NCBI RefSeq assembly: GCF_034356035.1
Contig: NZ_CP136423.1
Location: forward strand, 1,302,001-1,366,000
Direction: 5' to 3'
DNA: 64,000 nt
DNA from: Blautia hydrogenotrophica DSM 10507
GTDB lineage: Bacteria; Bacillota; Clostridia; Lachnospirales; Lachnospiraceae
Below, in pieces: positions 25,224-33,576 of the stretch; the first letter of the stretch is position 1; each line of letters opens with the position of its first letter. The notes below the pieces were generated by a model that was not told the origin of the DNA, ran no database searches, and saw nothing but the letters and a program-made list of their open reading frames with translations. The translations under genes were made by a program, and so were the position numbers.

Positions 25224-26984
25224 ATGAGGAAACAGAACCGAGTGTGGAAAAAGATCAAGGAAGGAAAACTAAAAAAGCTGACCGCCCAGCTGCTCTGGAT
25301 GTATCTGTATGTGAGACGTTACTGGCTGCTGATCGCTTTTTACGTCCTGCTGGGAGCGTCGGGCTCCGTCTTAAGTCTCGGTTTTTCTCTGGTCACCCGG
25401 GATTTGGTGGACGCGGTGACGGGGATGAATACCAAGGGAATCGGCCGGGTGGTTGCCCTTTACGTAGGTGTGGGCGTGGGGCAGATCTTCGTCAACGCGG
25501 TCAAGACCCGAATATCCTTTCAGATTCGGCTGAAGGTGACCAACGAAATACGGGCGGACATCTATGAGCAGGTGCTTCACACTGATTGGGCCAGCCTGGC
25601 CGGATATCGTTCCGGCGACCTCCTGTTTCGGGTAAACGGCGATGCCGGCGCTGTGGCCAACAGTGTGCTGACCTTTCTGCCGAACGCAGTGACAGCGCTG
25701 ATTAGCTTCGGAGGCGCTTTCGTCATCATGGTGAGCCATGACCCGGCGATGGCCGCGCTGGCTCTGGCTGGGGGCCCAGTCTCTTTTCTCGCCACCAGGT
25801 GCACCACCCGCAGGCTGCGCCGGTTTCAGCGGGAAAACCAGGAGGTGGCCAGCGACCGCACGGTGTTTGACCAGGAGACATTTCAGAATCTCCAGTTCAT
25901 CAAGGCTTTTGGGATGCTGAACCAGGTGACGGAGAAGTTTTACCATATCCAGAGGAGGGCCATGGACGTGGCGGCACGTCAGAACCGGTTCCAGGCGTAC
26001 AGGATGATGCTGACCTCTCTGATTGGACAGGGAATCGGCTATGCCTGCTACGGCTTTGCGATCTATCGCCTGTGGCAGGGTGAGATCACCTATGGAACCA
26101 TGACTATGTTCGTGGGGATGGCAGGAGCCCTGAGAGGGTCCTTCAATTCGATTCTGAGCTTGGCGCCCACGGCGGTCCGTGCCTGCGTCAGCGCGGAACG
26201 GATTATGGAGGTGGTCAGCCTCCCCCGGGAGCTTCTAGAGGATGAAGAGGCGGCAAAGAGGATGAAGGAGACTGGAAGACAGACTGGAGTCTACGTCCAG
26301 ATGAGAGCGGTGGACTTCGCCTATGAAGGACAAAAATGGGTCTACCAAAAGGCGGATTTCGAGGCGAATCCCGGAGAGATCGTGGCTCTGATCGGTCCTT
26401 CCGGCCAGGGAAAGACCACCACCTTGAATCTCCTGCTAGGACTCTACCATCCCAGCAGCGGCGATATCCGGTTGGGAAATCCCGGAGGCGAGTCGCTAGA
26501 GATCTCCTCCTCCACCCGGTGTATGTTCAGCTATATTCCTCAGGGGAATACGCTCTTTTCAGGCACAATCCGTGAGAATATGCTCATGGCGAAGCCGCAG
26601 GCCGGCGAGGAAGAGATCATCGCGGCGCTTAAAAGCGCCTGCGCGTGGGAGTTCGTTCAAAAGCTGGAGGACGGGCTGGAGACCCAGGTGAGGGAGCGGG
26701 GGCAGCGTTTTTCTGAGGGGCAAAAACAGAGGCTTTCCATAGCCAGAGCTTTGCTGGCGGACGCCCCGGTGCTGATTCTAGACGAGGCCACCAGCGCGCT
26801 GGATGTGGTCACGGAGAGGAGAGTTTTGAACAATATCATAAAGAGAGAACCGTACCGCACGGTGATTGTGGCAGCCCACAGGCCGAGTGTATTCACCCTG
26901 TGCAGCCGCGTATATAAGATTCAGGATGGCGGGTTCTCCCAGGTGGACGAGAGGGGACTGCAGGAGTTTTTGGAAGCTTTTTGA
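25224..26984 (+). CDS. ABC exporter, permease-ATPase fusion
   Basis: About 586 residues. Six membrane helices occupy residues 30-330. The ATPase has Walker A GPSGQGKTT (near 390), a Q-loop in YIPQGNTLFSGTIRENML, signature FSEGQKQRLSIARA and Walker B VLILDEATSALD. No N-terminal C39 peptidase domain is present, so leader removal, if any, needs another protease. AGGGAG lies close to ATG 25224; an upstream TTG start (25173) would overlap the HprK-like gene. It probably exports the matured peptide. Confidence 0.87.
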   Translation: MRKQNRVWKKIKEGKLKKLTAQLLWMYLYVRRYWLLIAFYVLLGASGSVLSLGFSLVTRDLVDAVTGMNTKGIGRVVALYVGVGVGQIFVNAVKTRISFQIRLKVTNEIRADIYEQVLHTDWASLAGYRSGDLLFRVNGDAGAVANSVLTFLPNAVTALISFGGAFVIMVSHDPAMAALALAGGPVSFLATRCTTRRLRRFQRENQEVASDRTVFDQETFQNLQFIKAFGMLNQVTEKFYHIQRRAMDVAARQNRFQAYRMMLTSLIGQGIGYACYGFAIYRLWQGEITYGTMTMFVGMAGALRGSFNSILSLAPTAVRACVSAERIMEVVSLPRELLEDEEAAKRMKETGRQTGVYVQMRAVDFAYEGQKWVYQKADFEANPGEIVALIGPSGQGKTTTLNLLLGLYHPSSGDIRLGNPGGESLEISSSTRCMFSYIPQGNTLFSGTIRENMLMAKPQAGEEEIIAALKSACAWEFVQKLEDGLETQVRERGQRFSEGQKQRLSIARALLADAPVLILDEATSALDVVTERRVLNNIIKREPYRTVIVAAHRPSVFTLCSRVYKIQDGGFSQVDERGLQEFLEAF

Positions 26985-27026
26985 CTGCTTTGCCGAGGGG
27001 CAGGACTCTGAGAAATGAGGTAAGAA

Positions 27027-27848
27027 ATGAAATATATAAGAATTACAATGATGTTTTTATTTGTGGTCAGCCTGGGGCTATATGGCCTTTCCTGGGTGAA
27101 GGAAAAGCAGCTCGAGGACTCCACGAAGCCTTCGCTCACGAGCGACAGAGAAGAGATGGAGCTCTCCGTGGACTATGAGGAGGGAGACCTACTGGAAGGG
27201 CTGACAGCCTCTGACGCGAAGGACGGAGATCTGACAGATCAGATTATTGTGGGAAGCTTCTCCCAGTTTCTGGAACCGGGGGTGTGCAATGTCTCCTATG
27301 TGGTCTTTGACTCTGTGAACCAGCCGGCGGTTCTCACCAGGAAGACCCGCTTTACAGATTACCGTTCCCCGCAGTTTACGCTGTCGCAGCCGTTGGTGTT
27401 CCGAGCCGGGGCAGGCAGCAATGCAGTCTCCCAGGTGGGAGCGAACGATGTGCTGGATGGCGATTTGACCTCTCTGGTACGACTGGTGGAGAGTGATGTG
27501 AACTACCGGGAGGAGGGCGAGTACTCCATCCAGGTGGAGGTGTCCAACAGCTTTGGGGATACGCAAGAGGCGAGTCTGCCGGTACACATCGTGGAGGGCT
27601 CCAATGCCGCGCTGGAGATTGAACTGATGGAGCCTCTGGTCTATGTGAAAAAGGGAGAAGGCTTTGACCCGAACCTCTATGTGGAGAGCGTGGAGGACGC
27701 CGACGGGAATCTGGTGCAGGGGCCTTCTCTGACGGTGGAATCTAGCGTGAACAACCAGGAGGCCGGGTGTTACGAAGTACATTATCAGGTGACAAATGAA
27801 CAGGGGCTTAGCGGAGAGACATGGCTGACGGTCATTGTCCGGGAGTAA
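27027..27848 (+). CDS. Membrane-anchored Ig-like domain protein (first copy)
   Basis: 273 residues. One N-terminal helix (ITMMFLFVVSLGLYGLSWV) leads to an extracellular part with repeated Ig-like modules. SLTSDREEMELSVDYEEGD and LTASDAKDGDLTDQIIVG are the DUF5011/cadherin-like pattern, repeated around DVLDGDLTSLVRLV, and a third module follows VYVKKGEGFDPNLYVESV. No catalytic motif. It stands between the exporter and the first Wzz/BY-kinase. A related protein follows the second kinase, so the pairing looks functional, perhaps as a scaffold for the exported product or the polysaccharide. Role unknown. Confidence 0.7.
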   Translation: MKYIRITMMFLFVVSLGLYGLSWVKEKQLEDSTKPSLTSDREEMELSVDYEEGDLLEGLTASDAKDGDLTDQIIVGSFSQFLEPGVCNVSYVVFDSVNQPAVLTRKTRFTDYRSPQFTLSQPLVFRAGAGSNAVSQVGANDVLDGDLTSLVRLVESDVNYREEGEYSIQVEVSNSFGDTQEASLPVHIVEGSNAALEIELMEPLVYVKKGEGFDPNLYVESVEDADGNLVQGPSLTVESSVNNQEAGCYEVHYQVTNEQGLSGETWLTVIVRE

Positions 27849-27860
27849 AGGAGTGGTATC

Positions 27861-29279
27861 ATGGATGAGATGAGAGAATTTAATTTGGACGAAGTCAGTC
27901 TGTTTTGTGTCGTCAGAGATATCCTGAAAAACTTCTGGGTGCTGATACTGGCGGCCGCGACGGCGTATCTGGCAGTCAACGGCGCGGCGGGGCTGCTCTA
28001 CATGCCGGAGTACACGGCTACCGCCACAATGGCGGTCAGTGCCAAAGGCAACAACAGTAGCGTTTACTCCTCGCTGACGATGGCGAACCAGATGGCGGAG
28101 GTATTCAGTGAGGTTTTTGACAGCAATGTGCTGAGGGAAAAAATCGCGGAGGATTTGGGACAGGAGACGATTAAGGGGGAGATTTCTTCTAGCATTATCG
28201 AGGAGACAAACCTGATCGTACTGGACGTCACCTCCGTCAATCCTAGGCAGGCATACCTGATTATCCAGTCTGCCATCGAGAATTATGATACCGTGTCGGA
28301 TTATCTGTTCTCCAACGCGGTTTTGAAAATGGTGCAGGAGCCCACGGTGCCGGTGTCTCCCTCTAATGTGCCGAACTTCTCAAGAATTCAGAAGTTGGCG
28401 ATGTTGGGGGCCATTGCCGGGGCTGGAGCCCTGATTGTGCTGGCCTCTTTGCTGCGGTTTACAGTGAAGACGAGGACGGGAGCCAGGAGGAATTTAGACG
28501 GCGCCATTCTGGGAGTTCTTCCCTATGAGAGGAAAAATAAGACGTTTCTGGGATTCCTCCGGAAGAAACGCCGCTCCATCTTGATTACCTCTTCTTTGGT
28601 GAGTTCCGGGTATTTGGAGTCCGTTCGAAAGCTGGCGACTCGTCTGGACCACCGGATGAGGAGAAAGGGACAGAAGGTAATCATGGTCAGCAGTGTGGCG
28701 GAGAACGAGGGAAAATCCTCCATAGCGTCGAACGTGGCTTTGGCGTTGGCGGAGAAGGGCAGAAGAGTCTTGTTGGTGGACACGGACCTGAAAAAGCCCG
28801 CCCAGCATAAAATCTTTGAAAAGCCGGGAAGCAAGGGAAAGTCCCTGACGGATTATCTGGACGGCAAGGCATCCATGGACGAGGTGATGTCTTACCAGAA
28901 AAACGGGAAAATTTTTACGATCTTTCAGAAAACAGGGGTGCACAACTCGGCCAAATATCTGGACAGCGGCAGGATGAAGCAGTTCATCCGGGACAGCAGG
29001 AATCTGGTGGACTACCTGATTTTAGATTCCTCGCCCATGTCCTTGGCCAGCGACACGGAGCTGCTGATGAAGCTGGCGGACACGGCGGTCCTGATAGTCA
29101 GACAGGACTGGACGGACATACGGGCGGTGAATGACGCAGTGGACAATATCGGTCAGTCTGGGACGGATTTTTCGGGCTTTGTGCTGAATGTATTTCAAAG
29201 AGAGAGTCTGTTTCGCAATGGGCAGGAGTACCGCTATTATGGATACCGCTTTGGCAGAAGAGCAGAAGGGAGGGATTGA
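27861..29279 (+). CDS. Wzz-type chain length protein fused to BY-kinase (first copy)
   Basis: 472 residues. Two membrane helices (about 25-45 and 182-202) bracket the Wzz domain with PEYTATATMAVS and VEPTVPVSPSNVP-like proline motifs. The cytoplasmic kinase has Walker A SVAENEGKSSIASN (near 275-288), Walker A' VLLVDTDLKKP and Walker B YLILDSSPMSL. The tail has only a small Tyr group (YRYYGYRFG). Such proteins control capsule polymer length and export by Tyr autophosphorylation. In most Firmicutes the two parts are separate (CpsC/CpsD); here they are fused. GGAG precedes ATG. It is followed directly by a second fused copy. Confidence 0.87.
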   Translation: MDEMREFNLDEVSLFCVVRDILKNFWVLILAAATAYLAVNGAAGLLYMPEYTATATMAVSAKGNNSSVYSSLTMANQMAEVFSEVFDSNVLREKIAEDLGQETIKGEISSSIIEETNLIVLDVTSVNPRQAYLIIQSAIENYDTVSDYLFSNAVLKMVQEPTVPVSPSNVPNFSRIQKLAMLGAIAGAGALIVLASLLRFTVKTRTGARRNLDGAILGVLPYERKNKTFLGFLRKKRRSILITSSLVSSGYLESVRKLATRLDHRMRRKGQKVIMVSSVAENEGKSSIASNVALALAEKGRRVLLVDTDLKKPAQHKIFEKPGSKGKSLTDYLDGKASMDEVMSYQKNGKIFTIFQKTGVHNSAKYLDSGRMKQFIRDSRNLVDYLILDSSPMSLASDTELLMKLADTAVLIVRQDWTDIRAVNDAVDNIGQSGTDFSGFVLNVFQRESLFRNGQEYRYYGYRFGRRAEGRD

Positions 29280-29281
29280 CA

Positions 29282-30742
29282 GTGGACGAGAGATTGGAAG
29301 ACCGGGAGGAGCTGGAGATCGACTTGGGGATTTTGCTGTGGAACTTTCTGCAGGGCCTCGCCAGATTCTGGTGGCTGGTTATCCTGCTGGCGGCGCTGGG
29401 GAGCGCGGCTTACTACGTAAAAAATTCCCAGTTTTATACGCCCATGTATCAGTCCGTGGCCTCGTTTACGGTTATGACAGGGGGAAACAGTGAGAACGGT
29501 CAGGAGGAAGGCAGCTATAATTTTTACTACGACACGACCACGGCCGGACAGCTTGCGAAGACGTTTCCCTATATTCTTGGCAGTAGCCTTCTGACGGATG
29601 CCATAAAGGAGGACCTGGGCGTGGACTCGATCAACGGTAGCATTTCCGCTCAGGCGGTGTCAGACTCGAACCTGATCACTATGACAGTGACCAGCAGTGA
29701 CCCGCAGGACGCCAAGGCGATTCTGGAATCCGCGATCAAGGTTTACCCAGAGGTGTCCAGGTTCGTGATTGGGGAGACGAAGTTTAATATGATTGACGTG
29801 CCCACGGCGCCAAAGGAGCCTTACAACCAGCCGAATTTTGTGAAAAAGGCCGTCAAAGGGGCACTCCTGGGGGCGGCAGCGGGAATCTTCCTGATTGTGC
29901 TGTACGCCTTTTTCAGAAAGACGGTTCAGACGCCTGACGAGCTGAAAAACGTCATGAGTCTTCCCTGCCTAGGGAATCTTCCAGAGATGAAGCAAAAGGC
30001 CAGAAAAAAGAAGAGGAGACGGGATATCTCCATTTTGAACAAGGAGTTTTCCCAAAGGTTCAAGGAAAGCCTCTTAAGCATCGAGCTGAAGGCGGAGAGA
30101 GAGTTGCAGGATAAGAACGGTAAGATTCTTTTGGTTACCAGTACGATCTCTGGGGAGGGAAAATCCACGGTGGCCCTCAACATGGCCTACGCCGCGGCCT
30201 TACATGAGAAAAAGGTACTGTTCATCGACGCGGATTTGCGCAAACAGACTGACCGGCGCTGTCTGACCGAGACGGAGGGAAAGGGGCTCTACGGCGTGGT
30301 CACAGGGAAGTGCAGCCTGGAAAAGGCAGTGGAAAAGGACGGGCGCAGCGGGATTTCCTTCCTGTGCGGGAGTCTGCCGGTGAGAAATGTGCCCGCGGTT
30401 TTGAACCGCCCGGAGTTTCAAGAGACTTTAAGAAGAGTCCGAGGAGAGTATGATCTGGTGATTCTGGATAGCCCTCCGGCGGAGATGTTCGAGGATGCCA
30501 GCTTGATGGCGGAATTCTCAGACGGGATTTGCTATGTCATCCGCCATGATTTTGTCCAGAAGCGAAGGATTTTGGAGAGTCTGGCGGGGCTCGAGAGCAG
30601 CGGGACGACGATTCTGGGCTATGCTTTTAACGGTGTGCCGTTACACAAGGGAAGATACGGTTATTATGGCTATGGACGGTATGGTTATGGCTATTATGGA
30701 AAATACGGTTATGGAGAGCAAGATGAGGAGACACAGAGTTAG
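29282..30742 (+). CDS. Wzz-type chain length protein fused to BY-kinase (second copy)
   Basis: About 486 residues. Same layout: helix near 25-45, Wzz domain, YNQPNFVKKAVKGALLGAAA at the second helix, then a kinase with Walker A STISGEGKSTVALN (near 290), VLFIDADLRKQ and YDLVILDSPPAEM. The tail is an obvious autophosphorylation cluster, GRYGYYGYGRYGYGYYGKYG. GTG 29282 lies 7 bases after GGAGG; the TTG at 29276 would be too close. Divergent from copy one, so the two may form hetero-oligomers or serve two polymers. It overlaps the next gene by 20 bases. Confidence 0.87.
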   Translation: MDERLEDREELEIDLGILLWNFLQGLARFWWLVILLAALGSAAYYVKNSQFYTPMYQSVASFTVMTGGNSENGQEEGSYNFYYDTTTAGQLAKTFPYILGSSLLTDAIKEDLGVDSINGSISAQAVSDSNLITMTVTSSDPQDAKAILESAIKVYPEVSRFVIGETKFNMIDVPTAPKEPYNQPNFVKKAVKGALLGAAAGIFLIVLYAFFRKTVQTPDELKNVMSLPCLGNLPEMKQKARKKKRRRDISILNKEFSQRFKESLLSIELKAERELQDKNGKILLVTSTISGEGKSTVALNMAYAAALHEKKVLFIDADLRKQTDRRCLTETEGKGLYGVVTGKCSLEKAVEKDGRSGISFLCGSLPVRNVPAVLNRPEFQETLRRVRGEYDLVILDSPPAEMFEDASLMAEFSDGICYVIRHDFVQKRRILESLAGLESSGTTILGYAFNGVPLHKGRYGYYGYGRYGYGYYGKYGYGEQDEETQS

Positions 30743-31583
30743 GCTAGTGCTGGGAATCACGGGGATTCTTCTGCTCATCGCCATAGTGGCGGCAGCGGCA
30801 TATCAGGACAAGAGACAGGAGAAGAAGCCGGCGAAGAGAGAAAAAGTTGGACAGGAGGCCCTGGAGTTTCAGACGGAGGAGATTGTCTACGATGGGTCGG
30901 GAAGACTGGATTTGTTGGAGGGCGTCAGGGGCACGGACGTGGATGGAAGCGACATTACCCGGGAGGTAAATGCCCTGATTACTGGCTCAGGAACCCGGAA
31001 TCGGAAAAAAGTCCGGTATTCTCTTTTTACCGCCGAGGGCAGGGAGCTGACCCGGGAGAGAACTCTGGTCCTGAAAAATTACCAGGGGCCGAAGATCACC
31101 TTGGATGGGCAGCTGAATCTGGAGGCGTCCTGGCTGGATGATCTCATAGAAATTCTGAAAGAAAAAGGGAAGATCAAAGGGGACGATGGGTTCGGTAAGG
31201 ATGTGACCAACCAAATTACCTGGACGAGGAAAAAACTCTCCCAGGGCAGCTACCTTTTGACTTTCCAGCTTAGCAACGCCTATCTGGACACGGCCCAGGA
31301 GACGGTCAAGGCGCAGATCGAAGGGGAAGTCAGCGACCTGGTCCTGACGCTGGTTCAAGACCACATAGAGATACCGGTGGGGGCGGATTTTGACCCGCTG
31401 GTCTATGTGGAGGAGGCGCGGGACCCTCTGAGCGGCAGTGTCATTGACCGGCTACAGGTCAGTAGCTCGGTGAATGTAAGCGTGCCGGGCAGATATTCCG
31501 TGGTGTACACGGCGGTTTCTCTGGATGGCACGCAGACGGCGGAGGCGGTTTTGAGCGTGACGGTGACGGGAGGAGACAAATGA
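30723..31583 (+). CDS. Membrane-anchored Ig-like domain protein (second copy)
   Basis: About 286 residues from ATG 30723 (GGAG 6 bases upstream). An N-terminal helix (LVLGITGILLLIAIVAAAAY) is followed by a basic stretch and Ig-like modules: LDLLEGVRGTDVDGSDITRE, a middle module, and a last module HIEIPVGADFDPLVYVEEAR ending in SVNVSVPGRYSVVYTAVSLDG. Architecture and position mirror the gene at 27027, so I infer a paralogue serving the second BY-kinase. The start overlaps the kinase gene and the end overlaps the phosphatase gene by ATGA, hence tight coupling. Confidence 0.7.
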   Translation: MRRHRVRLVLGITGILLLIAIVAAAAYQDKRQEKKPAKREKVGQEALEFQTEEIVYDGSGRLDLLEGVRGTDVDGSDITREVNALITGSGTRNRKKVRYSLFTAEGRELTRERTLVLKNYQGPKITLDGQLNLEASWLDDLIEILKEKGKIKGDDGFGKDVTNQITWTRKKLSQGSYLLTFQLSNAYLDTAQETVKAQIEGEVSDLVLTLVQDHIEIPVGADFDPLVYVEEARDPLSGSVIDRLQVSSSVNVSVPGRYSVVYTAVSLDGTQTAEAVLSVTVTGGDK

Positions 31584-32332
31584 TCGATTTGCACACACAC
31601 ATCCTTCCGGGGATGGACGACGGGGCGAAGTCCTGGGAGGATGCGCTGGAAATGGCGCAGACGGCAGCAGAGACCGGGACCAAGGTTCTGGCCGCAACCT
31701 GCCACGGAAATTACCCCGGCTGGGACGGGAAAGGCTGGCCCCAAAGATACCGGGAGAGGCTGGAGAAATTCAGGGAAATGCTGAGGAAGGAAGAAATTCC
31801 CCTGCAGGTAGTGGAGGGGATGGAGATCTTCGCCTCCGACGGCGTGGTGGAAGGGCTGAAGCGTGGGAACCTCCTGACCATAAACCGGACGGACTATGTC
31901 TTGGTGGAATTTGCCCTGGACGTACGGGCGTATGATGTGTACAGGATTTTGAACCGGCTGCTGGAGGCGGGCTACAGGCCCATCTTGGCGCATCCGGAGA
32001 GGTATCTGGCCGCCCAGAGGACGCCGGAGCATCTCTATGAGTGGGACGGGATGGGAGCCGTAATTCAGGTCAACAAAGGGAGCGTGCTGGGAGGCTTCGG
32101 GGAGGGCGCGCTGAGAACTGCGGACTATATTTTGCGCCGTCGGCTGGCGTGCGTGGCTGCCTCTGACGCTCACAGCCCAATCCGCCGCACGACCTCCATG
32201 GAGGAGTTCGGCCGGGTTTTGGCGAGAAGGTACGGGGAAGTATGTCCCTGGCTGCTCCTGGAGGAGAACCCAAGGAGAATCCTCGAGGGCAAAAACGTAA
32301 TCAGGAAAGAAAAAAATTGCATTTCTTATTGA
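31580..32332 (+). CDS. CpsB/Wzb-type PHP tyrosine-protein phosphatase
   Basis: 250 residues. MIDLHTHILPGMDDGAKSWE opens the PHP metal site. ATCHGNYPG replaces the more usual ATPH. PILAHPERY and AASDAHSPIRRTTSMEEF supply the remaining His/Asp ligands. The enzyme removes phosphate from the Tyr cluster of BY-kinases and so resets capsule assembly. It is the last gene of the long operon, coupled by a 4-base overlap. A promoter for the next transcript starts right at its stop codon. Confidence 0.88.
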   Translation: MIDLHTHILPGMDDGAKSWEDALEMAQTAAETGTKVLAATCHGNYPGWDGKGWPQRYRERLEKFREMLRKEEIPLQVVEGMEIFASDGVVEGLKRGNLLTINRTDYVLVEFALDVRAYDVYRILNRLLEAGYRPILAHPERYLAAQRTPEHLYEWDGMGAVIQVNKGSVLGGFGEGALRTADYILRRRLACVAASDAHSPIRRTTSMEEFGRVLARRYGEVCPWLLLEENPRRILEGKNVIRKEKNCISY

Positions 32333-32357
32333 ATTATCAATTCAGATATAATATAAT
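32329..32357 (+). promoter_or_regulatory. Promoter of the queuosine operon
   Basis: TTGAAT at 32329-32334, a 17-base spacer and a consensus TATAAT at 32352-32357. It overlaps the cpsB-like stop codon and lies about 45 bases before the riboswitch aptamer. Confidence 0.7.
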
Positions 32358-32402
32358 AATTAATTGTCTAAGACAGACAGAGTTACTTCCAGATATAAAA
32401 TT

Positions 32403-32440
32403 GACAGTTCGAGACCATCCTGTCATTAAACAAAACTAGG
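32403..32440 (+). ncRNA. PreQ1-I riboswitch aptamer
   Basis: GACAG (32403-32407) pairs with CTGTC (32420-32424) around a 12-base loop beginning TTCGAGACC. An A-rich tail ATTAAACAAAACTAGG follows and can fold into the groove and pair with the loop. This small H-type pseudoknot is the preQ1-I form. It sits before a transporter and genes for preQ1 synthesis, exactly the expected regulon. Binding of preQ1 should favour the terminator downstream. Confidence 0.82.
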
Positions 32441-32471
32441 GACAACAAAGTAAAAATTGAGTTGTTGACAT

Positions 32472-32510
32472 TCCCGGGTCGTATTGTAGATACTGTCCGG
32501 GAGTTTTTTT
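32472..32510 (+). terminator. Riboswitch-linked intrinsic terminator
   Basis: TCCCGG (32472-32477) pairs with CCGGGA (32497-32502), followed by seven T (32504-32510). It stands between aptamer and queT and is the expression platform for OFF switching by preQ1. Confidence 0.75.
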
Positions 32511-32524
32511 GGAGGTGAACGAAT

Positions 32525-33031
32525 ATGGAGAATATTGACAAAATGAGTCGTGTGCAGAAACTTACTTTTTCTGCGATGGTTATGGCGATTTATATCGTCG
32601 TTCTTTATTTTACACAGAGCTTTTCATTCGGAGCGTACCAAATTCGAATTGCGACGTCTTTGTACGCTTTGTCTTATCTCTTTCCGTTCCTGGTTTTTCC
32701 TCTTGGTCTCGCTAATTTTATATCGAATATGTTTTTTGGAGGATTTGGCATCGTCGATATGTTGGGCGGCTGTATCGTTGGGATTGTGGCGTCAGCGTCG
32801 ATTGTGCTGATTCGAAAAAAAGGCTGGAATCGTGTCTTGATTGCAGTACCGATTGTACTGGTGCCGGGGCTGGGAGTGGCTACCTATCTGTCATATTTCC
32901 TGAACATGCCGTATCAGCTGATGGCATTGAACCTGTGTATCGGACAGCTTCTGCCGTCTGTGGTCGGTGTGGTTTTGGTGAAGGCTCTAGAGAGAGTATG
33001 GCGGCCTGCGCGGGTGAGTACATCCAGATGA
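32525..33031 (+). CDS. queT: QueT-type queuosine precursor transporter
   Basis: 168 residues with five or six membrane helices. [20 protein letters not shown] and [20 protein letters not shown] match the QueT family, substrate-binding (S) components of ECF transporters that import queuosine precursors (preQ0/preQ1 or queuine). GGAGGTGA precedes ATG at 5 bases. Its place directly after a preQ1 riboswitch strongly supports the substrate. The shared ECF energising module is not in this window. Confidence 0.87.
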   Translation: MENIDKMSRVQKLTFSAMVMAIYIVVLYFTQSFSFGAYQIRIATSLYALSYLFPFLVFPLGLANFISNMFFGGFGIVDMLGGCIVGIVASASIVLIRKKGWNRVLIAVPIVLVPGLGVATYLSYFLNMPYQLMALNLCIGQLLPSVVGVVLVKALERVWRPARVSTSR

Positions 33032-33066
33032 CCAGGCAGATAAAAAACAAAAAAGGAGAGAGAAGT

Positions 33067-33564
33067 ATGAGTGGACGAGAAAAAGCGGAGCTGGATGGGG
33101 TGTCTCTTTTGGGAAACAAGAAAGTGTCTTATCCGACGGACTATGCGCCGCAGATGCTGGAGACTTTTCCGAATAAGCATCCGGAAAACGATTATTTTGT
33201 GAAATTTAATTGTCCAGAGTTTACTAGCCTGTGTCCGATGACTGGACAGCCGGATTTTGCGACAATCTATATCTCTTATGTTCCAGGAGAGAGAATGGTG
33301 GAGAGTAAATCTTTGAAGCTGTATCTGTTCAGCTTCCGCAACCATGGAGATTTCCATGAGGACTGTGTAAACATTATCATGAAAGATCTGATTCGTCTGA
33401 TGGACCCTAAATACATTGAGGTATGGGGAAAATTTACTCCCAGAGGAGGGATATCCATTGACCCTTACTGTAATTATGGGAAACCAGGCACTTGTTGGGA
33501 AAAGGTGGCCTTTGAGCGTCTGACTCACCACGATCTTTACCCAGAAAAAGTGGATAATCGATAG
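33067..33564 (+). CDS. queF: NADPH-dependent preQ0 reductase (QueF)
   Basis: 165 residues, the short homomeric form. The catalytic Cys lies in [20 protein letters not shown] near residue 55. [20 protein letters not shown] is the QueF motif with Glu and the NADPH-contacting residues. The enzyme reduces 7-cyano-7-deazaguanine to preQ1, the base inserted into tRNA by Tgt. AAGGAG stands before ATG 33067; the longer open frame starting at 32935 overlaps queT and is rejected. Confidence 0.92.
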   Translation: MSGREKAELDGVSLLGNKKVSYPTDYAPQMLETFPNKHPENDYFVKFNCPEFTSLCPMTGQPDFATIYISYVPGERMVESKSLKLYLFSFRNHGDFHEDCVNIIMKDLIRLMDPKYIEVWGKFTPRGGISIDPYCNYGKPGTCWEKVAFERLTHHDLYPEKVDNR

Positions 33565-33576
33565 GAGGCTAAGAAG

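Noticed and set aside
31403..32173. 256-codon - strand frame opposite Ig-like and CpsB genes
   Set aside because: Arg/Pro-rich shadow of well-supported + strand genes.
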